This document shows, piece after piece, positions 58,624-64,000 of a stretch of 64,000 bases of DNA. The DNA comes from Isoetes taiwanensis (Eukaryota > Streptophyta > Lycopodiopsida > Isoetales > Isoetaceae), in NCBI GenBank assembly GCA_021234155.1, contig JAJEKV010000003.1:13077819-13141818 (forward strand), written 5' to 3'. The first letter of the stretch is position 1. Each line of letters starts with the position of its first letter. Position numbers and translations under genes: made by a program. The notes under the pieces are model-generated. The model saw nothing but the letters and a program-made list of their open reading frames with translations, searched no databases and was not told the origin of the DNA.

Positions 58624-59706
58624 ATGGCAAGAACCAAGCAAACCTACAGGAAACCTGGCACTAGGCCCACCCTCTCCATGGCGCAGGCAGCAGGGCGGCA
58701 CGTCAAGAAGGTCCCCGAGCACCTTCGGCCGAAGCCAGGCGAAGAGGAGTTTCCCTCCAGCAGCAGCGACGCGACCTACCACGACGCTGAGCAGAACGCA
58801 CCTAGCAGTAGCTCGTCACCAGCAGGCACCCAGAGAACCGGAGAATCCCGTCACTTCGGGCTTTCGGACACCGAAGTGGAAGAACAGGTGGAAGAGCAAC
58901 CCCAACACCAGACCCAAGAGGCGGGCCCTTCAGTGCCGAAGAAGAAGGGCAAGGAGAAGGTTGCTGAGTGGCCAGACGAGAGGGCAGCTAGGAAGAAGAG
59001 GGAACGGGAGCGAGAGTTGCGGGAGCAAGAGAGAAGAACGAAGAGAAGGAACGACCGGCCTCGCACGACCGTCGTTATCGAAGAACCGCAGCGGGAGGAG
59101 GTAGAAGAGGAGGTTGAAGAGGAAGAGGAGCAGGAGGAGGGCGCTGACCCAAGACCACCTTACCCAGTGTGGCCCGAGCCACCTAAGGTGATCAAGAAGC
59201 AGAAGGCGGGCGAGCGTCCGTTCGCCATAAAGGAGGAACGCCTGTTCAGACGCCGCCTCAAAGCATACCAGGAATACCTCCGTCGGTGGACGAGGTATAA
59301 TGATTGGTACTGCCGGCAAAACGTCCAACGCACCGTGGAGGGGGGCCGGCCACCAAAGAATCAGCCCAAACCGCCGCCGCCACGACCGGAGAAGCCGAAG
59401 AAGGTCCATCACGGGCCTAATTCGATACACTCCCGTGTCTTCCGGGAGATTAGACACTTTCAACAGTGCACTAATCTCCTGATTAGGAAGAAGCCGTTCG
59501 AGCGGCTCATGCGGGAGGTGATGCAGGAGTTCGTCACCGACTACAGGGTGACGTCGCTCACAACTCGGGTGCTGCAGGTGGCCGCTGAGGCCGAGCTCAC
59601 CCAACTGTTCGAAGAAGGGAACCTCTGTGCGATCCACGCGAAGAGGGTGACCTTGATGCCCAAGGACATACACTTGGCGCGTCGCATCCGCAAGGAACGG
59701 CCTTGA
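58624..59706 (+). CDS. Histone H3-like protein encoded by a retrotransposon
   Basis: Intact 360-codon frame with a true ATG. After Met the N-terminus is [11 protein letters not shown], matching H3 residues 1-9 except A7Y, with K4 and K9 positions kept; S10 and K14 are not. Residues about 40-260 are a charged linker with an acidic run ([16 protein letters not shown]) and a proline-rich stretch. Residues about 264-360 are a full H3 fold: alpha-[19 protein letters not shown], alpha-1 [13 protein letters not shown], alpha-2 [17 protein letters not shown], and [20 protein letters not shown]. The H3-H3 interface residues C110, H113 and D123 are conserved. RHFQ and TLM are CENH3-like, but loop 1 is not extended. 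The stretch is GC-rich against AT-rich flanks. Normal H3 is 136 residues. Confidence 0.9.
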   Translation: MARTKQTYRKPGTRPTLSMAQAAGRHVKKVPEHLRPKPGEEEFPSSSSDATYHDAEQNAPSSSSSPAGTQRTGESRHFGLSDTEVEEQVEEQPQHQTQEAGPSVPKKKGKEKVAEWPDERAARKKRERERELREQERRTKRRNDRPRTTVVIEEPQREEVEEEVEEEEEQEEGADPRPPYPVWPEPPKVIKKQKAGERPFAIKEERLFRRRLKAYQEYLRRWTRYNDWYCRQNVQRTVEGGRPPKNQPKPPPPRPEKPKKVHHGPNSIHSRVFREIRHFQQCTNLLIRKKPFERLMREVMQEFVTDYRVTSLTTRVLQVAAEAELTQLFEEGNLCAIHAKRVTLMPKDIHLARRIRKERP

Positions 59707-60368
59707 GGATGAAATTTTGTGTAAATTAATGTACTTGTTAAGTTTCCTCCTATAAATATAAAATTTTGTTGAAAAGTAATTTCAATTATGTATAAAAATG
59801 TGTTTGAATAGCTCAATTTTTACTTTAGTTTTAACCATTATAATTGGGATGTTGAAAGGAAAATTAATTAGTTAGAAATCCTAGTCTAATTAGTCAAAAA
59901 AATGGCCAAACTGGCGAAACCGGGTCGCATCGCGAAAAACCACTCTGCGACCCCGACGCAGAGCCATTTCTCACGACGCCACCCGATTTCGGCATTTTGA
60001 TACTTATAGGTGTCCCAATTAAGTAAGAAAAGTTGCTAGTTAGGTTAGAATCATGCTGAAAAGTCATGTTAGGATGTTTAAATTCCCAAAAACCCCTCAT
60101 AGAAATTAAATTGACCCGAAACCGGGTCGCGTCGCGACAAACGCGTCTGGCCCCCGACGCAGAGCTAATTCTCGCGACGCCACCCGATTTCGCCCAATTT
60201 TGCCCAAAGTTGACCAATTTTGACCCAACAAACTGCCATGTAGTGTTTCTTGCTTTGCTTTGCTTAGAATTGCACTTCATGATAGTTCATTTGGACACCT
60301 ATGGCCATAGATTTGAGGTCTTCTCCCATCAAGAACCTTTGTGCACAGAACCCGAGGCATTCCCAGTC
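59707..60368 (+). promoter_or_regulatory. Region between H3-like ORF and ORF2 of element II
   Basis: About 150 AT-rich bases after the stop resemble a 3' untranslated region. A GC-rich block is present twice (about 59915-59990 and 60117-60194; landmarks gaaaccgggtcgc, cccgacgcagagc, cgacgccacccgatttcg). Element I has a duplicated block of different sequence in the same place. No gene; the frames on both strands over the duplicated block are shadows. Confidence 0.5.
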
Positions 60369-60376
60369 TATAAAAG
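60369..60376 (+). promoter_or_regulatory. TATA box before ORF2 of element II
   Basis: TATAAAAG lies 118 bases before the ATG at 60487, matching the position of TATAAATA in element I. It is followed by a T-rich stretch and cccatcagaactgctctcag, similar to a plant transcription start region. Confidence 0.6.
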
Positions 60377-60486
60377 GGCCTCATTTGTCATTTTTTTTTC
60401 CCATCAGAACTGCTCTCAGCCCCTTTGGCGATTTTCTAGTACTTTGCTTATTCCCAGCAACCATTTTTCATAGCCATCTTTGCTCA

Positions 60487-62000
60487 ATGGCGCCATCAAG
60501 CTTTGTTAGATGGTACAATGACTCCAATCACATCCGTGAATTCCCTGCTGAGCAAGCCTTTCATGTCTTTGACCACCTCTTTGATCTTCATGCCACCTTA
60601 ACTAGAACTCCTTACTACACTGACATCATTTGCCAATATGATCAGGACATTCTACCCGGGGAAGTTAGCTTGCCACCTAGGGGAGGGAAATGGGTTTCCT
60701 TAGACACTATTACCCAAGCCATAGGTGGGGGATCCAGGGGCAAGAATAGGCTCTGGGATAGAACCAGAAACATGCCCGACTACATGACGTGTAAACATCA
60801 TAGGCATAGGTATGTCTCAAACCAAGCGACTTTTTAGCCTTATTCATGCAAAGCATGTGGCGCTTAACCAACCGGGGAGCCGTCAATTCAACCTTTGGAT
60901 TTAGCACCTCTCGACACTCGGGCAGCGGCAGCCCAGATACGCATCCATGAGATCGAGACTACGGCATACGAGCGTTACGGCTCCACATCACAAGCACCCA
61001 TGTTGCAGATTGAGCAGGATTACGAAGAGGAGGAGGAAGAGAACCCAAGTTGGGAGATAAGGGAGGCAAGAAGGATGGAGAGGCGCCTAGCTCAACAACA
61101 GGAAGCACTAAGGCGGGACTTCGAACCCCCAGTAGGCATCACGGCCCTCACCCCAGTGATCATCGACGGCGAGGAGTACATATTCGCCACCGACATCCTT
61201 AACCTTCCCTATTGCCAAGAGGAGGGCCTCAGGATCGATGAGCTCCTAAGCCTTATGGCACAAGAGCAGGGTAGTGACTTCATCGACTACTCCTACCAAG
61301 AGATTCCACGGGAGGTAGCCGAGCGACACTCCTATGCAGGGGAAACTATTCCAGGCATATCAACAGATTAGGTACATGTTTCAGCAGCAGGAACCCATCA
61401 TCCCAGAAGAAGAGTTTCAAGAAATCCAAAGCAGGTTGTACAAACCGGGAAGAGGCCCAAGCTCCAAATGTACCGCAAGGCGCCCGTGAGTATGCGCCAA
61501 TCATCTAGCAAAGATCAATTTGGAGAACGCAACAACGATGTGGAGGGACCACGAAGATCTTACCGCAATAGATGTGTTTCGGGCGAGGCAGCTCAAAGGA
61601 AGAGTACGGAGCCACGGGGGCGCATTGTGGGTAAATCACTCGGTACTATCTTCCGCCCTTAGCCGGGGACGATGATAGTCTTCCACAAGGAGTTCAGCCC
61701 AAGGGGAAGAACTGCGGCGCCCCTCATAGCACTTTCGTGCTTTGGACACCACGCCAGATAGATTTCGGGATGGACCATGTAATTCTCTTCAAAGATCTCA
61801 GAGCCCTTCATGCCCTCGACTTCGCAAGAGGCCACCTCAGGGATGCGCACTTGTCAGTAGTGGCGGCAACTGCACCAGAACTTCCGGCACCACAATTGGC
61901 AAGAGCATTGGAAGGAGGATCGGCGGCAAGAATCCTACAGAACATGGGCAAGGGCACAACATTCAAGAAAATCAAGAACTTCTTCAAGCGACATCGTTGA
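60487..62000 (+). pseudogene. ORF2 of element II, unknown function
   Basis: Opens MAPSSFVRWYNDSNHIREF and LHATLTRTPYYTDIICQYDQ, matching ORF2 of element I. Two stops at about 60835 and 60855-60858 lie in the same frame, which then continues through an acidic coiled-coil-like part (NPSWEIREARRMERRLAQQQ), GITALTPVIIDGEEYIFA and DELLSLMAQEQGSDFIDY to 61371. The remainder changes frame: MIVFHKEFSPRGRTAAPLIA, then LARALEGGSAARILQNMGKG and KIKNFFKRHR with a stop at 61998-62000. A gtatgt donor near 60810 and an acceptor near 60903 could remove the stops, but the frame would then not match. No known domain. Confidence 0.65.
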
Positions 62001-62300
62001 TGGAAGACTTGTTTTATTAATTAATCAAGTGTATTGTAACTCTTTTCGCTATTATCATGTAACTTATGAAATGTATTTTGAAATGCTAATTAATGTCTTA
62101 CCATGATCTTGACTTGTAAATGGAATTTTCATATAATTTCTTTTACGCCTAACATCAATTGTAAGAAGGAATGATTAATGTGTAACCCAAATAACAAGTA
62201 TTGATGATCAATCCTTGCAGCAAGGAACTCCGGCTCAGGTCTTCAAGGCCACGGCCGTCAACATCAGTGGATACCCAGGAACCTATTCGGACGTGATCAG
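62001..62300 (+). other. AT-rich gap between ORF2 and gag of element II
   Basis: AT-rich, non-coding, with polyadenylation-like runs and a polypyrimidine/acceptor-like end (tcaatccttgcag at about 62208-62220). It may hold the end of an ORF2 transcript or an intron before gag. The equivalent gap in element I (38694-38860) is also AT-rich. Confidence 0.4.
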
Positions 62301-62319
62301 AATGACAACAACGACGATA

Positions 62320-63470
62320 TGACGCCGGAAGCAATCAACGCGAGGCTCGTCCAGATGAGGAACCAGATGCACCAGCTGATCCATCCACCCCATTGATGAA
62401 TGCCCAAGAATATGCACCTGCTCCACCACCACCTCCACCGCTACCTCAGCAAGGCATCGAGGAGGGTCCACAGCAGGAAGGGCAAGATAATCAGGGGAAT
62501 GTCAGAGACAGGAAGAGGAAAAGGAGAAACAGAAGATCTCCAACTCCACCTAGCTCCAGCTCATCAGACACTTCCGCATACCATGACAGCTTCTAGCTCG
62601 AAAAGTGAGTCCGACACTCCACGTAAGAGCCGTGGCAAGGAAGGCGATGACTATCGGGAAGAAGGTTGACAAAGGCTATGAGCAATGTGTGGAAGACAAG
62701 GAAGTTGGGTCGGCCTCGTGAAAGGATAGGTCGGTATGGAAGCAAAAGCATGGCTTGGATCGAAATGGAAGAATTCGCAACTCTTATAGCATGAAGGACA
62801 AAGATATAGGGAAAGTTGCTACAAAAACTTGATAGGAGCAGCTAGAATCGGTGGAAAGGCTATGCTAAGTCTAACAAGCTCAAAAGAAACAGTTGCAGAT
62901 TCAAGACATTCAGCAAAGCTTTCCGCAAGCATTATGTGCCAAGATCGCACACTAGCAAAAGCAGATCCAAAGAGCTCTATAGGCTGAACCAGGGTACAAT
63001 GTCAGTAGCAAAGTATACAGAGGAATTTATGCGGCTCAGGCTCCATGTTCCCGGGGTATCAGAAAGACAAGCGGTTGACACCTACATCGAAGGGTTGAAT
63101 AGCAATATCAAGAGGCTTGTTAGAGCAATCAACCCAAAGTCAGTGGCAGAAGCCGAAGACAAAGCTATAAGCTTGGAGGAAGCACCATCAACTCCAAAGA
63201 GAAACAAATGGGCCTTCAAGAGTAAAGCTTCAGTGGCGCACTCAAGGGCAATACCGTAGCAAGCAATCACAGCCTACGCCAGGGGGGCGGCATGACATGA
63301 AAGGCCCGTGGTAAGACCTTTGGGGACCGTAAGCCACAGAATGCATCAGGGGGCAGTGTACTGAAGCGTATCCTAGATAGTCTGACGAAAGAGAAGAGAC
63401 AGGAGTGTATCGAGAAGAAGCTTTGTTTCGTGTGCTTCCAAATGACACCGGACACATGATTGCCCATTCG
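62320..63470 (+). pseudogene. Gag of element II
   Basis: N-terminus DMTPEAINARLVQMRNQMHQ, a proline/serine-rich linker, then (other frames) capsid pieces MSVAKYTEEFMRLRLHVPGV, VDTYIEGLNSNIKRLVRAIN and a basic tail. A zinc-knuckle remnant KKLCFVCFQ...H lies near 63415-63470. It matches gag of element I over the same stretches. Frameshifts and stops near 62600-62930 break it. Confidence 0.7.
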
Positions 63471-63597
63471 TCATGCAGCCTTTGGCGTGAGCTTATGGAT
63501 TGGGATTCTCCAACGGAAGCGGATGAAGACGACGCACCAAAGATGAGGCCCGTGGACTTCATAGATGGTGAGTGTCATATATGTGCAAACATTGAGT

Positions 63598-64000
63598 CGT
63601 GATATTGAGGATCAATCAACAAATATTGCGGCCGATGGGATCATAGATAGTAATCCATATGTAGTCCTCATAGACACAGGTAGCTCTCATAACTTCGCCT
63701 CTCCCAGGCTGGCTGCCCTAATGAAGAATAAGGTATTGAAGTCTAAGCCAAGGCCAGTTGCTATGGCAAATGGCGCCATTCGTCACACTAAGGGGAAGAG
63801 GATCACATTCGACATAGACCTTAGTGGAAGTAAGTGGCCGATGGGAGCAGAAGTCATGGAGATTGGAAGGTATGACCTTATAGTAGGCATGGAATTCTTG
63901 AAGCCAGCCAAAGCCATGATTGATTGTGACCGCAACGAAGTCGCCATGACGGCACCGGACGGCAGCAAATTCATAGTGAAAGGTAAGAAGGCAGCTCTTT
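63598..64000 (+). CDS. Aspartic protease and start of pol, element II (runs off the window)
   Basis: Open frame to the end of the window: DIEDQSTNIAADG, then the active site YVVLIDTGSSHNFASPRL with an intact D-T-G, then AMANGAIRHTKGKRITFDID, GRYDLIVGMEFLKPAKAMID and a downstream VAMTAPDGSKFIV. It is colinear with the broken protease of element I, where the same region lost the catalytic G. Only the first 134 codons of pol are visible; the frame upstream shifts near 63598. Confidence 0.75.

Larger units (their letters stand above)
56111..64000 (+). mobile_element. Element II: chromoviral-type LTR element with intact H3-like gene (partial)
   Basis: LTR, primer-binding site, histone H3-like ORF, ORF2, gag and protease, running off the window before RT. 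The shared gene order and protein similarity with element I (gag SIEGLN, KYTEEFMRLRL; protease GSSHNFASP; ORF2 blocks) show one family. The H3-like ORF has no defects, whereas ORF2 and gag have stops or frameshifts. RT, integrase and chromodomain of this copy are expected beyond 64000. Confidence 0.8.

Noticed and set aside
58930-59673. A 247-codon minus-strand frame opposite the H3-like ORF
   Set aside because: It is the antisense shadow of the GC-rich H3-like ORF and has no family resemblance.
58624-59706. The H3-like ORF as an ordinary host histone gene next to a transposon
   Set aside because: It lies between the primer-binding site and gag of element II, and a related remnant sits at the equivalent place in element I. 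Its length and linker are unlike host H3.

Overview
The window looks like a piece of a large, transposon-packed land-plant nuclear genome. The evidence is plant-type PPR gene fragments, plant Helitron ends, a CACTA-type element, Ty3/gypsy elements primed by tRNA-Gln and initiator tRNA-Met, and plant-like introns. The style of the PPR fragments suggests a seed-free plant such as a fern, but that is weak inference. I see no clearly intact ordinary host gene. Nearly everything is a mobile element, a captured gene fragment or a repeat.

Layout, left half. 1-3.3 kb holds a broken P-type PPR fragment and a probable LINE remnant. 3.4-6.7 kb and 7.9-10.2 kb (resuming at 27.7-28.9 kb) are two copies of one LTR of about 3.4 kb. 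The second copy was hit twice, 7 bp apart. One hit is a complete Tat-like Ty3/gypsy element (10182-20556, TSD GCACC). The other is an apparent solo LTR (20569-27748, TSD CCCTA), which was itself entered by a 5.6-kb Helitron (21218-26819) carrying PPR and GIR-like zinc-ribbon fragments. The Tat-like element has its archaeal-type RNase H upstream of the reverse transcriptase, an unusual order, and its RT carries a small poly(A) retroposon.

Middle. 29.3-32 kb is a decayed, intron-containing gene of unknown family. Two clusters of perfect hairpins follow (32.1-32.5 and 34.4-34.8 kb), with a minus-strand hypothetical ORF between them.

Right half. Two related chromodomain-type Ty3/gypsy elements share one LTR (56111-58049). 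Element I (about 36118-56110) is decayed and split by an 11.6-kb CACTA-type transposon (41676-53262), which carries a spliceable captured gene fragment and large tandem arrays. Element II (56111 to beyond 64000) is younger. Both encode, upstream of gag, a histone H3-like protein and then a second protein of unknown function (ORF2). In both, a TATA box lies about 120 bp before ORF2. In element II the H3-like ORF is uninterrupted at 360 codons. It has an H3-like N-terminus (ARTKQT, K4 and K9 positions kept), about 250 residues of charged linker, and a full C-terminal histone fold with CENH3-like traits. A chromodomain retrotransposon that carries its own H3 is the most remarkable feature of the window, and I know of no described precedent.

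How the parts could work together (inference): the LTR or a nearby TATA drives the H3-like ORF, the internal TATA drives ORF2, and gag-pol supplies capsid, protease, RT/RNase H and an integrase ending in a chromodomain. An element-encoded H3 could mark chromatin for integration, package cDNA, or alter silencing of the element.
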